Below, piece after piece: positions 15,926-24,803 of a stretch of DNA of 41,654 nucleotides. The number at the start of each line of letters is the position of its first letter. The first letter of the stretch is position 1. The stretch covers positions 1 to 41,654 of the forward strand of contig NZ_JAIZVX010000014.1 in NCBI RefSeq assembly GCF_021768455.1, given 5' to 3'. The notes under the pieces are model-generated. The model did not search any database. It was given only the letters and a program-made list of their open reading frames with translations, and was not told the DNA's origin. The translations under genes were made by a program, and so were the position numbers. Origin of the DNA: Aquabacterium sp. (GTDB lineage: Bacteria > Pseudomonadota > Gammaproteobacteria > Burkholderiales > Burkholderiaceae_C).

Positions 15926-17371
15926 TCAGGCATGGGCCGGTTGGGCAGCGATCGGGGTGACCACTGCACGGCCAGACAGCGCCGTCATCACGGTGTTCCA
16001 CAGCATCAGGATCATGCCGCCCAGGTAGAGCAGGCCGCCCGCAACGCGCATCACGTAGAACGGATGGGTGGCTTTCACGCCTTCAACGAAGGTGTAGACC
16101 AAGGTGCCATCGGGGTTGACCGCACGCCACATCAGACCTTGCATCACACCGGCGATCCACATGGCAGCGATGTAGAGCACGATGCCGGTGGTGGCAGCCC
16201 AGAAGTGGATCGAGATGGCCGGCACGCTGTACATCGTGGTGCGGCCGAACATGCGGGGGATCAGGTAGTAGAGCGAGCCCATCGAAATCAGACCCACCCA
16301 GCCCAGGGCGCCAGAGTGCACATGGCCCACGGTCCAGTCGGTGTAGTGCGACAGCGAGTTCACGGTCTTGATGGCCATCATCGGACCTTCGAAGGTCGAC
16401 ATGCCGTAGAACGACAGGGCCACGATCAGGAACTTCAGGATGGCGTCGTCGCGCAGCTTGTACCAGGCACCCGACAGGGTCATGATGCCGTTGATCATGC
16501 CGCCCCACGAGGGTGCCAACAGGATCAGCGAGAACACCATGCCAACGGATTGCGTCCAGTCAGGCAGAGCGGTGTAGTGCAGGTGGTGAGGACCCGCCCA
16601 CATGTAGGTGAAGATCAGGGCCCAGAAGTGCACGATCGACAGGCGATACGAGTACACGGGCATGCCGGCCTGCTTGGGGATGTAGTAGTACATCATGCCC
16701 AGGAAGCCAGCGGTCAGGAAGAAGCCCACGGCATTGTGGCCGTACCACCATTGCACCATGGCATCCTGGACACCGGCGTAGGCCGAGTAGGACTTGGGTG
16801 CAAAGACACCGCTGGCGAACACGGGGATCTCGGCACTGTTGACGATGTGCAGCAGTGCCACGGCGATGATGAAGGCGCCGTAGAACCAGTTGGCCACATA
16901 GATGTGACGCACCTTGCGGGTGCCCACCGTGCCGAAGAACACAACGGCATAAGCGACCCAGACCAGGGTGATCAGGATGTCGATCGGCCATTCGAGTTCA
17001 GCGTATTCCTTGCCGCTGGTGTAACCCAGGGGCAGGGAGACCACGGCGGCCAGGATCACCAAGTTCCAGCCCCAGAACGTGAAAGCGGCCAGAGGGCCTG
17101 CAAACAGGCGCGTCTGGCACGTGCGTTGGACGACATGGTAGGAGGTGGCAAACAGCGCACACCCGCCAAAAGCAAAAATCACTGCATTGGTGTGCAGTGG
17201 TCGCAGCCGACCATAGGTCAGCCAGGGGATGCCGAAATTGAGTTCCGGCCAGGCCAGTTGCGACGCGATCAGAACGCCAACGGCCATGCCGATGACGCCA
17301 TAAACAACCGCAGCTATGGCGAACTGCCGTACGACGGTGTCGTTGTACGTGGCAGAGTGGGTGGTTGCCAT
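15926..17371 (-). CDS. ccoN: cbb3 oxidase catalytic subunit I CcoN
   Basis: Catalytic subunit of the high-affinity cbb3 terminal oxidase, reducing oxygen to water at a haem b3-CuB centre and pumping protons. The 481-residue protein has about 12 hydrophobic helices. Metal ligand regions are recognisable: [43 protein letters not shown] with the HH pair, and [16 protein letters not shown]. The ATG at 17371 has GGAG upstream. An FNR-type promoter precedes it inside the 3' end of ccoS, so ccoNOQP can be induced separately from ccoIS under low oxygen. Confidence 0.97.
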   Translation of the reverse strand: MATTHSATYNDTVVRQFAIAAVVYGVIGMAVGVLIASQLAWPELNFGIPWLTYGRLRPLHTNAVIFAFGGCALFATSYHVVQRTCQTRLFAGPLAAFTFWGWNLVILAAVVSLPLGYTSGKEYAELEWPIDILITLVWVAYAVVFFGTVGTRKVRHIYVANWFYGAFIIAVALLHIVNSAEIPVFASGVFAPKSYSAYAGVQDAMVQWWYGHNAVGFFLTAGFLGMMYYYIPKQAGMPVYSYRLSIVHFWALIFTYMWAGPHHLHYTALPDWTQSVGMVFSLILLAPSWGGMINGIMTLSGAWYKLRDDAILKFLIVALSFYGMSTFEGPMMAIKTVNSLSHYTDWTVGHVHSGALGWVGLISMGSLYYLIPRMFGRTTMYSVPAISIHFWAATTGIVLYIAAMWIAGVMQGLMWRAVNPDGTLVYTFVEGVKATHPFYVMRVAGGLLYLGGMILMLWNTVMTALSGRAVVTPIAAQPAHA

Positions 17372-17400
17372 CTCTTTTTCTCCTACTTGTTACAGCCCGA

Positions 17401-17441
17401 ATTGTGAGGGCAAACCACTACCTAATCTTGACGTCGCTCAA
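17401..17441 (-). promoter_or_regulatory. FNR-dependent promoter of ccoNOQP
   Basis: An FNR box at 17428-17441 (TTGA-N6-TCAA, both outer half sites perfect, N6 CGTCGC on plus) is followed on the minus strand by CACAAT at 17401-17406 (4 of 6 to TATAAT). That is the spacing of class II FNR promoters with the box centred at -41.5. The predicted start is near 17393, about 22 bases before the ccoN ATG. The box overlaps the last codons of ccoS. Confidence 0.75.
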
Positions 17442-17598
17442 CGTTGTCCTCGACTTTGTCGTCCTCATTGGAGAGGATTCGCAGCCCTTCTTGCTCGATG
17501 TCTTCAAATTGACCCGCGTTCACGGCCCAACCCAGAACCGCCAGGATGGCGAGCACGAGCAAGACGGAGACGGGGAGCAGGACGTAGAGGATTTCCAT
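17422..17598 (-). CDS. ccoS: cbb3 oxidase maturation protein CcoS
   Basis: A 58-residue single-pass membrane protein of the CcoS/FixS family, needed for cofactor insertion into cbb3 oxidase. The N-terminus MEILYVLLPVSVLLVLAIL is the helix, then LGWAVNAGQFEDIEQEGLRI, which matches the family block W-A-x4-GQFDDLE-x3-RIL. The acidic tail NEDDKVEDNVERRQD varies in the family. It begins 10 bases after the ccoI stop, the usual coupling. The ATG at 17598 was chosen over an upstream in-frame start because the helix should begin directly. Its 3' end overlaps the FNR box of ccoN. Confidence 0.92.
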   Translation of the reverse strand: MEILYVLLPVSVLLVLAILAVLGWAVNAGQFEDIEQEGLRILSNEDDKVEDNVERRQD

Positions 17599-17608
17599 GC
17601 GGCGGCAA

Positions 17609-20056
17609 TCAGGGTGTGCCCGACCTTGGTGAGGCGCTGAGTCTAAGCGCATTGAGCACCACGAAAAGCGAACTCAAGGCCATGCCCAGGCCGGCAGCCC
17701 AGGGCGGCAACTTGCCCATGAGTGCCAGGGGAATGCAGGTGAGGTTGTAAGCGGCCGCCCACAACAGGTTCTGTTTGACGATGCGCATGGCGCGTCGGCT
17801 GGTCGAGATCGCCAGCGGCAGGCCGGAGAGTCGCCCACCCAGAATGATCAGGTCGGCCTGGGACTGCGCCAGGGCCGCGCCCTGGTCCAGCGACACCGAC
17901 ACATTGGCCTTGGCGAGCACAGGGGCATCGTTGATGCCATCGCCCACCACGGCCACGACATGGCCTGCAGCCTGTGCCTCGGCAATGACGCGGAGCTTGT
18001 CTTCCGGGCTGGATTCGGCACCGGCCACGGCCAGATTGAACCCCTTGCTCAGGTGTTGCGCAGCCGCGACAACCCGATGGCGCTGATCGCCCGAAAGGAT
18101 GGCGGATCGGCAGCCCAGGGTGTTCAGCCGCTGGAGCGCGGGCGCAGCCTCTTCGCGGAAGACCTCATCGAACACAAAGCCCAGGACCGTGTCGGGCCGC
18201 ACGAGACCTTCGCCGTCCTGGGCGGCCAACCAGACACGGGCGTCCTGGTCGGTCGGCAGGCCCGGACAGGCCCATGAAGCAGACCCCAGGCGCCAGGTCA
18301 GGCCATCGTCCGCCACCCCTTGGACGCCCCTGCCTGCCAGCTCTTTCACATCCGACCAGGCCCCAGCTCCCATTGAGCCCACCATGTCCAGCGCCTGGAC
18401 CAGGGAGCGAGAAAGAGGATGCTGCGAAGCGCGGGCCAAGCCCTCGGCCCTCATGACCGCTGCGACCAACTCAGGCGAGGACACGGCATCGCCCACCGTC
18501 CGGCGCCCTCCCCGGGTCACGATGGACACCAGGCTCAGTTCGCCCTCGGTGAGGGTGCCGGTCTTGTCGAAATACAGGTCTTGCACATGGGCCAGGGCTT
18601 CGAGCGCATCGATGCGGCGCACCAGCAAGCCCTGGCGCGCCATGGCGCCAGCGGCGGCCAGCAAGGCCGAGGGCGCCGCGAGCGACAAAGCACAAGGGCA
18701 GGTCACCACCAGCACCGACACGGCCACCCACACCGCCCGGGAGGGATCCACCCACTGCCAGGCCAAGGCACCGCCTGCGGCCAAGGCCAGGACCAACCAG
18801 AGGAAAGGACCGGCGATGCGGTCGGCGCTGCGCATCCAGCCGGGCTTGTCGGTGAGGGCCTGGTGCACGAGAGAGACGATCTGTTGGTATCGGGTGTCTG
18901 GCCCGAGGCGCTCGACGCTCACCCAGACCGGCGCCCCCAGGTTGAGGCTGCCCGCCACGACCATCTGCCCCGGCTGCCGCGGCACCGAACGGGACTCCCC
19001 CGTCAGGAGAGATTCATCGACTTCGGTCTGGCCGGACAGGATCTGACCGTCCGCAGGAAAGGCCTGCCCGACGGCCACACGCACACGGTCCCCATGACGC
19101 AGGGCCGACAAGGGCACCGATTCGATGGCGCCCTCTTCGATCACATCGCCCTGCCCAGCATCCACCAGGCGGTCAACCGCTTCGGGCAGCCGCAGGCACA
19201 TGGACTCCAATGAGCGTGTAACGCGCTCACGCGCACGGCTCTCCAGCCAGCGACCGGCCAGCAGGAAGGTGACGAACATGGTCAGCGAGTCGAAGTAGGC
19301 TTCGTGACCGAAGGTGGCGTGCTCCCCGAAGGTGACGGCCGAACTGACCACAAAGGTGGCGAGGATGCCCACGGCCACCGGTGTGTCCATGGCCACCCTG
19401 CCCTGCCTCGCGGCACGCCAGGCGCCCGAGAAAAAAGGGCCGCACGAGAACAGCATGACTGGCAGGCTCAAGACCCAGCAGGCCCAGTTCATCAGGTTCC
19501 AGAGGTCGGGGGGAATCTGCTGCGGGCCGGCGACGTACTGGGCCCAGGTGATCATCATCACCTGCATCATGCACATGCCGGCCACCGACAGGCGCCAGAG
19601 CAGCTTGCGGGCCTCCTTCAGGCGTTCGTGGCCGGCACGGGCCGCCGCATCGGGCCAGGCCTTGTAACCGCGCTGCTGCACGGCCTCCACCAGGGAAGAC
19701 AAGCGCACACGGGCCGGATCCACCAGGATGCGTGCGCGCTGCGATGCCGATTGCACCTGCACCTCGAGCACACCGGGGACTTTGAGCAGCGCGTCTTCGA
19801 TGGTGATCGCGCAGGCCGCGCAGTACATGCCGGACAGACCCAGACCGATCCGGCGCTGGCTGCTACCCAAGGACGCCTCGACCACACATTGCTGCAAGAG
19901 TTGCGGATCGTCGAGGCCTGCAGCCTGGGCAGACGTGAGCGGCGCCAGGGGGGGCAAGGCGGGGTTCGCGCCCGCCGCAGCCGCAGACCTGTCAGCGGCG
20001 ACAGGGGGCTCGGCGTTGAAGGGGGTCTCGGGGGAACCTGAAGGGCGGGAAGACAT
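17609..20056 (-). CDS. ccoI: copper-translocating P-type ATPase CcoI
   Basis: P1B-type ATPase of 815 residues thought to move copper out of the cytoplasm for CuB assembly in cbb3 oxidase. After an Ala/Pro-rich tail comes a heavy-metal domain with GMYCAAC (Cys79, Cys82). Further on are the transmembrane metal site VVTCPCALSLAAP (CPC), the TGES actuator loop, the phosphorylation site FDKTGTLTEGE, an HP motif in SQHPLSRSL and the hinge VVGDGINDAPVL. The start is uncertain: GTG at 20065 and ATG at 20056 are both in frame, neither with a good Shine-Dalgarno. The ATG is used here. ccoS follows at 10 bases. A near-FNR box lies upstream. Confidence 0.93.
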   Translation of the reverse strand: MSSRPSGSPETPFNAEPPVAADRSAAAAGANPALPPLAPLTSAQAAGLDDPQLLQQCVVEASLGSSQRRIGLGLSGMYCAACAITIEDALLKVPGVLEVQVQSASQRARILVDPARVRLSSLVEAVQQRGYKAWPDAAARAGHERLKEARKLLWRLSVAGMCMMQVMMITWAQYVAGPQQIPPDLWNLMNWACWVLSLPVMLFSCGPFFSGAWRAARQGRVAMDTPVAVGILATFVVSSAVTFGEHATFGHEAYFDSLTMFVTFLLAGRWLESRARERVTRSLESMCLRLPEAVDRLVDAGQGDVIEEGAIESVPLSALRHGDRVRVAVGQAFPADGQILSGQTEVDESLLTGESRSVPRQPGQMVVAGSLNLGAPVWVSVERLGPDTRYQQIVSLVHQALTDKPGWMRSADRIAGPFLWLVLALAAGGALAWQWVDPSRAVWVAVSVLVVTCPCALSLAAPSALLAAAGAMARQGLLVRRIDALEALAHVQDLYFDKTGTLTEGELSLVSIVTRGGRRTVGDAVSSPELVAAVMRAEGLARASQHPLSRSLVQALDMVGSMGAGAWSDVKELAGRGVQGVADDGLTWRLGSASWACPGLPTDQDARVWLAAQDGEGLVRPDTVLGFVFDEVFREEAAPALQRLNTLGCRSAILSGDQRHRVVAAAQHLSKGFNLAVAGAESSPEDKLRVIAEAQAAGHVVAVVGDGINDAPVLAKANVSVSLDQGAALAQSQADLIILGGRLSGLPLAISTSRRAMRIVKQNLLWAAAYNLTCIPLALMGKLPPWAAGLGMALSSLFVVLNALRLSASPRSGTP

Positions 20057-20110
20057 GGAAGGCACTGATACAGTCAGAAAGGCGACCCGCCGGACTGGCT
20101 CGGGCCCGGC

Positions 20111-20151
20111 ACTCTAATCCGATTCCCAAACGCCTGACTGAGAAGGATCAA
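20111..20151 (-). promoter_or_regulatory. probable FNR-type promoter of ccoIS
   Basis: At 20138-20151 the plus strand reads CTGA-GAAGGA-TCAA, one mismatch from the TTGA-N6-TCAA pattern of the other two boxes in this locus. On the minus strand TAGAGT (20111-20116, 4 of 6 to TATAAT) lies at class II distance. The predicted start is near 20103, about 47 bases before the ccoI ATG. The site is also immediately before the divergent DUF192 gene. Confidence 0.5.
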
Positions 20152-20161
20152 GGTGAGTTTC

Positions 20162-20641
20162 ATGATTGTGTTTCATCCTGCCGTGAGGCTGCTGGCCCGC
20201 ACCGCCCTGACCCTGGTGGCCGTGTGCGCACTGCATGGCCCGGCCACGGCGCAGGAACGGGGGCAGCGTCTGCCCAGCATCCCCCTGGGCGCAGGCATGC
20301 ACAACATCCAGGCCGAACTGGCCCGCACGCCGGAGCAGCACGAGATCGGCCTGATGTTCCGCACGGAGATGGGCGCCAATGAAGGCATGCTCTTCGCATT
20401 CGAGCGCCCGGGGCAGCAATGCTTCTGGATGAAAAACACCCTGATCCCACTGGCCGTGGCCTTCGTGTCCGACGATGGCACCGTCGTCAACCTGGACGAG
20501 ATGCAGCCCCAGACGCTGAACTCGCATTGCTCCACGAAGCCGGTTCGCTTCGTGCTGGAGATGAACAAGGGCTGGTTTGCCAAGCGTGGCATCAAGGAAG
20601 GCTTCAGGCTCACGGGCGCCCCATTTGGCACCCCGCGCTGA
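20162..20641 (+). CDS. exported DUF192 family protein
   Basis: A 159-residue protein with a signal peptide (basic start, then LLARTALTLVAVCALHGPATA, cut near ATA-QE) and a DUF192 domain: IQAELARTPEQHEIGLMFRT, GMLFAFERPGQQCFWMKNTL and IPLAVAFVSDDGTVVNLDEM are the family blocks. The biochemical role of DUF192 is not established. A GTG at 20153 is in frame, but the ATG at 20162 gives a normal signal peptide and has AAGGTGAG upstream. It is divergent from ccoI, with a convergent lipase-like gene just after it, so it is probably a single-gene unit. Confidence 0.87.
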   Translation: MIVFHPAVRLLARTALTLVAVCALHGPATAQERGQRLPSIPLGAGMHNIQAELARTPEQHEIGLMFRTEMGANEGMLFAFERPGQQCFWMKNTLIPLAVAFVSDDGTVVNLDEMQPQTLNSHCSTKPVRFVLEMNKGWFAKRGIKEGFRLTGAPFGTPR

Positions 20642-20665
20642 GCCGAAACCAGCCCCCGAGCGCGC

Positions 20666-21616
20666 TCAGCGGGCGCGCGCGGCGATCCGCTCGCGCAACT
20701 GAGGCAGGACCGTCAGCGCTGCCTCTCGGCCGGCGAGGATGGCCAGGCGGCGGGCGCTGAAGTCGGCGCTGCCCACGCCGTCTAGCTTGGGCCGGATCAC
20801 CACATCGGCGTCGCGCATTTCAAGGTCGCTGATCGCGTGGCCCATGATGTTGAAGGTCTGCATCAGGATGTCGATGGCGCCCTTGGTCGGCTGCCCCTCC
20901 GGCACCGCGGAGATGTCGACGGCGATGATCAGGTCGGCCCCCATCTGCTTGGCAAAACGCACAGGCACCGGTGAAACCGCCCCGCCGTCGATGTATTCGT
21001 GCCCGGCAATCTTGACCGGCTCGAACACGGCCGGCACAGCGCTGGAGGCGCGCACCGCGACGCCCGGATCCCCGCGGCGGAACAGGATGGGCTGACCGCT
21101 GTTCAGGTCGGTGGCAACGATGCCAAGCGGGAGGCGCATGCCCTCGATGCTCTTGCCGTTGCTGTGTCCGCGCACGAACTTGGCCAAGGCCTCACCTTTG
21201 AGCAGAGAGCGCCCCGGAAAGACCCAGTCGGTGATGGACGACTCGTCCAGGGACATGGCAAGGGTGCCCATCTCCGCTGGCGACTTGCCTGCCGCGTACA
21301 AGGTGGCCACCACGCTGCCGGCCGAGGTGCCGACGATCAGGTCAGGCTTGATGCCCTGCTCTTCCAGCACCTGCAGGACGCCGATGTGGGCAAAACCTCG
21401 CGCGGCGCCTCCACCCAGCGCCAGGCCGATCCTGGGGGGACGCACCGGCACCTTGACCTGTACAGGCGGCTGAGAAGGCGCCTCGGGCGCGGTCTGGCAA
21501 CCCAAAACTGCGAGACAGACCGAGCTCAGGATGAGCAATCGCCATCGACTCAAGGGACTTGCAACACCCGCATATAACCAAAATGCATTTGAAAGTTTCA
21601 AAAATGTTCTTCTCAT
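20666..21616 (-). CDS. patatin-like phospholipase family lipoprotein (RssA-like)
   Basis: A 316-residue predicted acyl hydrolase of the patatin/RssA type. It has the oxyanion loop ALGGGAARGFAHIGVLQ, the nucleophile elbow GTSAG and the catalytic Asp in EYIDGGAVSPVPV, so the Ser-Asp dyad is intact. A lipobox-like VLGC near residue 40 after a hydrophobic stretch suggests a lipoprotein. The start is doubtful. From the ATG at 21616 the protein begins with RRTFLK and a long pre-region encoded by AT-rich DNA. A TTG at 21553 would give a compact lipoprotein signal beginning MSRWRLLILSS. Substrate is unknown. Confidence 0.85.
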   Translation of the reverse strand: MRRTFLKLSNAFWLYAGVASPLSRWRLLILSSVCLAVLGCQTAPEAPSQPPVQVKVPVRPPRIGLALGGGAARGFAHIGVLQVLEEQGIKPDLIVGTSAGSVVATLYAAGKSPAEMGTLAMSLDESSITDWVFPGRSLLKGEALAKFVRGHSNGKSIEGMRLPLGIVATDLNSGQPILFRRGDPGVAVRASSAVPAVFEPVKIAGHEYIDGGAVSPVPVRFAKQMGADLIIAVDISAVPEGQPTKGAIDILMQTFNIMGHAISDLEMRDADVVIRPKLDGVGSADFSARRLAILAGREAALTVLPQLRERIAARAR

Positions 21617-21699
21617 TTATATAGATGCTTCTTACAGTTCAGCCTCCGACAACCTGCCCGCCTTACGGCCGGGCTTGCTGAGAAAGCTGAAGCGTTTTG

Positions 21700-22479
21700 A
21701 TGATGTTAGATTGGACGGCGATTGCCGCTGGCGCGGGCGTCGGCACGATTGTGGGGCTCACGGGTGTCGGGGGCGGCTCGTTGATGACGCCCTTGCTGAT
21801 TTCGGTGTTCCACCTCGACAAGGCTGTGGCCATCGGCACGGACCTGTGGTTTGCCGGGCTCACCAAGGTGTCGGGCTCGGTTGCCCACCACCGGGAAGAC
21901 CACGTCGATTACCACATCGTGAAGAAGTTGCTGTACGGCAGCATCCCGGCCTCCATCCTGACCATGGTGTTCATGCACATGGAAGGGCTCAAGAAGAGTG
22001 GCGAAAGCACCTTGGCGTTTGCACTGGGCATCGCTCTGCTGTTGACGGCGGTGACCGTGGCCTTCCGCCCTGTCTGGCACAAGGTCGGCATCTGGCTGGA
22101 AACATGGATCACCCGAGAGCGCCGCCCCGCGCTGACGGTTCTGTGCGGTGCGATCCTGGGGGTTCTGGTGTCCCTGAGTTCCATTGGCGCGGGGGCACTC
22201 GGCGCAACGATGATCCTCCTGCTGTACCCCCGCCTCGACATGAAGCGCCTGGTAGGCAGCGACATCGCCCATGCGGTGCCCCTGACCATCGTCGCTGGCA
22301 TTGGTCACGCGTCGCTGGGCAACGTGGAATGGCTGCTTTTGATTGAATTGCTGCTCGGTTCGATCCCCGGGATTTGGGTAGGCGCCAAGCTGACCAAGCA
22401 TTTGCCTGAGACAATCACGCGTTTTGCGTTGTGCGTCTGCCTCGTTCTGGCGGCCAAAAAAGTCTTGATGACCGCCTGA
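21700..22479 (+). CDS. TSUP (TauE/SafE) family transporter near the sulfate assimilation genes
   Basis: A 259-residue polytopic membrane protein of the TSUP family, whose members move sulfite, sulfonates or related sulfur anions. The N-terminal block GVGTIVGLTGVGGGSLMTPLL and the repeated second half SLSSIGAGALGATMILLLYP are the duplicated TSUP signature. About eight hydrophobic segments are visible. Two ATG codons (21700, 21703) are possible, with a weak TGAAG upstream. It lies 85 bases upstream of the sulfite reductase gene on the same strand, which suggests import of a sulfur source or protection from excess sulfite. Direction and substrate are not decided by sequence. Confidence 0.87.
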   Translation: MMLDWTAIAAGAGVGTIVGLTGVGGGSLMTPLLISVFHLDKAVAIGTDLWFAGLTKVSGSVAHHREDHVDYHIVKKLLYGSIPASILTMVFMHMEGLKKSGESTLAFALGIALLLTAVTVAFRPVWHKVGIWLETWITRERRPALTVLCGAILGVLVSLSSIGAGALGATMILLLYPRLDMKRLVGSDIAHAVPLTIVAGIGHASLGNVEWLLLIELLLGSIPGIWVGAKLTKHLPETITRFALCVCLVLAAKKVLMTA

Positions 22480-22564
22480 GCCGCCGCGGCTCGGCCGACA
22501 CCTTCGCGCCCACACGCCAGCTCTTTTTTGACACATTGACACCCGGTTCGGCCGGTTGGATGCC

Positions 22565-24274
22565 ATGTATCAGTACACCGACTTCGACAAGCATTTCGTC
22601 CGCCAGCGTGCGGCCCAGTTCCGCGACCAGCTGGAACGCAACCTGGCCGGCAAGCTGGGCGATGAAGAGTTCCGCCCCCTGCGCCTGCAGAACGGCTGGT
22701 ACGTGCAACGCCATGCGCCCATGTTGCGCGTGGCCGTGCCCTACGGTGAGCTCTCGTCGGCCCAGGTGCGCCAACTGGCCCGCATCGCCCGCGAATTCGA
22801 TCGCGGCTACGCCCACTTCACGACGCGCCAGAACGTCCAGTTCAACTGGATCCCCCTGCCCAAGGCCGCTGACGTGATGGACCTGCTGGCCGAGGTCAAC
22901 ATGCACGGCATCCAGACCTCTGGCGCCTGCATCCGCAACATCACGGCCGACGCCATGGTGGGCGTGGCAGAAGACGAGCTGATCGACGCCCGCCCCTACT
23001 GCGAAGTGCTGCGCCAGTGGTCGACCCTGCACCCCGAGTTCGCCTTCCTGCCGCGCAAGTTCAAGATCGCCGTGAGTGGCGCCAAGGAAGACCGCGCCGC
23101 CATCTACTGGCACGACATCGGCCTGCAACTGCTCAAGAACGAAGCCGGCGAGATCGGCTTCAAGGTCATCGTCGGCGGCGGCATGGGCCGCACCCCGATC
23201 ACCGGCTCGGTCATCAACGCCTTTGTGCCCTGGCAGCAGATCCTCGTCTACATCGAGGCCATCGTGCGCGTGTACAACCGCTACGGCCGCCGCGACAACA
23301 TGTACAAGGCCCGGATCAAGATCCTGGTCAAGGCCGAAGGCCAGAAGTTCTTCGACCAGGTCAACGCCGAGTTCAAGCAGATCCTGGAGCGTGACGTCGA
23401 TGGCGCCGCCCACATCATCCCGCAGGCCGAATTCGACCGCGTGAACGTGGGCTTCACCTTCCCCGCTTCGGTGCAGGCTTTCACCCCGGCTGGCAACGGC
23501 CTGCCGACCGACGCGTCGGAAGCCGACAAGACCCAGTTCGGCAAGTGGCTGGAGCGCAATGTGCGCGGCCACAAGGTGGCCGGGTACAAGAACGTGCACC
23601 TTTCGGTCAAGCGCGTGGGCCAGGCGCCCGGCGACGTGACGGACTCGCAGATGGACCAGATCGCCAACATGGCCGACCAGTTCAGCTGCGGTGAACTGCG
23701 TGTCACCCACGACCAGAACGTGCTGCTGCCCTTCGTGCGCGAAGACCAGCTGTTCGCCCTGTGGCAAGCCGCCAAGGCCGCCTCGCTGGCATCGGCCAAC
23801 ATCGGCCTGCTGAGCGACATGATCGCCTGCCCAGGCGGCGACTTCTGCGCCCTGGCCAACGCCCGCTCCATCCCCATCGCCAACGACCTGATCGAGCGTT
23901 ACCAGGACCTGGACGAGCTCTACGACATCGGCGAGATCGACCTGCACATCTCCGGCTGCATCAACTCCTGCGGCCACCACCACACCGGCCACATTGGCAT
24001 CCTGGGCGTGGACAAGGATGGCACCGAGTGGTACCAGGTGACCCTGGGTGGCTCGGACGGCTCGGACCACGCCCCCACCAGCGTCGCCGGCAAGGTGATC
24101 GGCCCTTCGTTCGCGGCCGACGAGGTCTCTGACGTGATCGAGGCTGTGATCGAGACCTACAAGGGTCAGCGCTCGGCGAACGAGAAGTTCGTGGACACGG
24201 TCAAGCGCATTGGCCTGGACCCGTTCAAAGCCGCCGCCAACGCCGCCCGCCGCTCCACGGCCAAGGCCGCCTGA
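22565..24274 (+). CDS. cysI: assimilatory sulfite (or nitrite) reductase, siroheme protein
   Basis: A 569-residue siroheme/[4Fe-4S] reductase that reduces sulfite to sulfide by six electrons. Cluster ligands are visible: Cys422 and Cys428 in ACPGGDFCALA, Cys465 and Cys469 in SGCINSCGHHH. N-terminal blocks YAHFTTRQNVQFNWIPL and SGACIRNITAD bind siroheme or anion in the family. It stands first in the row with DUF934, cysH, cysD, cysN and SUMT, which favours sulfite over nitrite. No CysJ flavoprotein is encoded nearby, so the electron donor may be ferredoxin. The ATG at 22565 is used; an in-frame TTG at 22556 has less support. Confidence 0.92.
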   Translation: MYQYTDFDKHFVRQRAAQFRDQLERNLAGKLGDEEFRPLRLQNGWYVQRHAPMLRVAVPYGELSSAQVRQLARIAREFDRGYAHFTTRQNVQFNWIPLPKAADVMDLLAEVNMHGIQTSGACIRNITADAMVGVAEDELIDARPYCEVLRQWSTLHPEFAFLPRKFKIAVSGAKEDRAAIYWHDIGLQLLKNEAGEIGFKVIVGGGMGRTPITGSVINAFVPWQQILVYIEAIVRVYNRYGRRDNMYKARIKILVKAEGQKFFDQVNAEFKQILERDVDGAAHIIPQAEFDRVNVGFTFPASVQAFTPAGNGLPTDASEADKTQFGKWLERNVRGHKVAGYKNVHLSVKRVGQAPGDVTDSQMDQIANMADQFSCGELRVTHDQNVLLPFVREDQLFALWQAAKAASLASANIGLLSDMIACPGGDFCALANARSIPIANDLIERYQDLDELYDIGEIDLHISGCINSCGHHHTGHIGILGVDKDGTEWYQVTLGGSDGSDHAPTSVAGKVIGPSFAADEVSDVIEAVIETYKGQRSANEKFVDTVKRIGLDPFKAAANAARRSTAKAA

Positions 24275-24297
24275 GCCCGCGTGAAAGGAACACAGAC

Positions 24298-24789
24298 ATG
24301 AAATTCATCGACACCCATCACGACCAGTGGCACACCGTCGGCGGCGAAGACGGCCCCCAGTCGCACCCGCCGATCAAGTCCAACAGCCTGCTGACCCTGG
24401 CCCAATGGCACGCCGTGCGCGAGCACTGGCCCGCCGACAAGGCCGTGGGCGTGATCCTGGCCAACGATGCCGACATCGAGGTGCTGGAACACGACGCGGC
24501 CAAGTTGTCCCTGGTGGTCCTGAACTTCCCCAAGTGGACCGACGGGCGCGCCTATTCGCAAGCCCACATCCTGCGTTCGCGCTACCGCTTCGCCGGCGAG
24601 ATCCGCGCATCGGGTGACGTGCTCGTCGACATGATGCCCTTGCTGTCCCGCACCGGCTTCGATGCCGTGGTGCTGCGCGCCGACCAGGACCGTGCCGCGG
24701 CAGAACGCGCATTGGGCTTCTTTGCTGCCCGAGGTCACTACCAGGGCGACGTCAAGGTGACCAAGCCGGTGTTCGCCCGCACCGCCTGA
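24298..24789 (+). CDS. DUF934 family protein of the sulfite reductase operon
   Basis: A 163-residue protein of the DUF934 family, found almost always directly after ferredoxin-type sulfite reductase genes. Visible blocks are AVGVILANDADIEVLEHD, LVVLNFPKWTDGRAYSQAHI and RSRYRFAGEIRASGDVLVDM. There are no cysteine clusters, membrane segments or cofactor motifs. The ATG has AAAGGA upstream, 23 bases after cysI, and the gene is 14 bases before cysH. Its biochemical role is not established; a helper function in sulfite reduction, perhaps electron delivery, is inferred from strict gene association. Confidence 0.88.
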   Translation: MKFIDTHHDQWHTVGGEDGPQSHPPIKSNSLLTLAQWHAVREHWPADKAVGVILANDADIEVLEHDAAKLSLVVLNFPKWTDGRAYSQAHILRSRYRFAGEIRASGDVLVDMMPLLSRTGFDAVVLRADQDRAAAERALGFFAARGHYQGDVKVTKPVFARTA

Positions 24790-24803
24790 CCCGGGAGCGC
24801 CCC

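Noticed and set aside
22415-24070. Long open frame antisense to the sulfite reductase gene
   Set aside because: GC-rich codon usage keeps the opposite strand open. The translation has no family motifs, while the plus-strand frame has all siroheme and cluster ligands.
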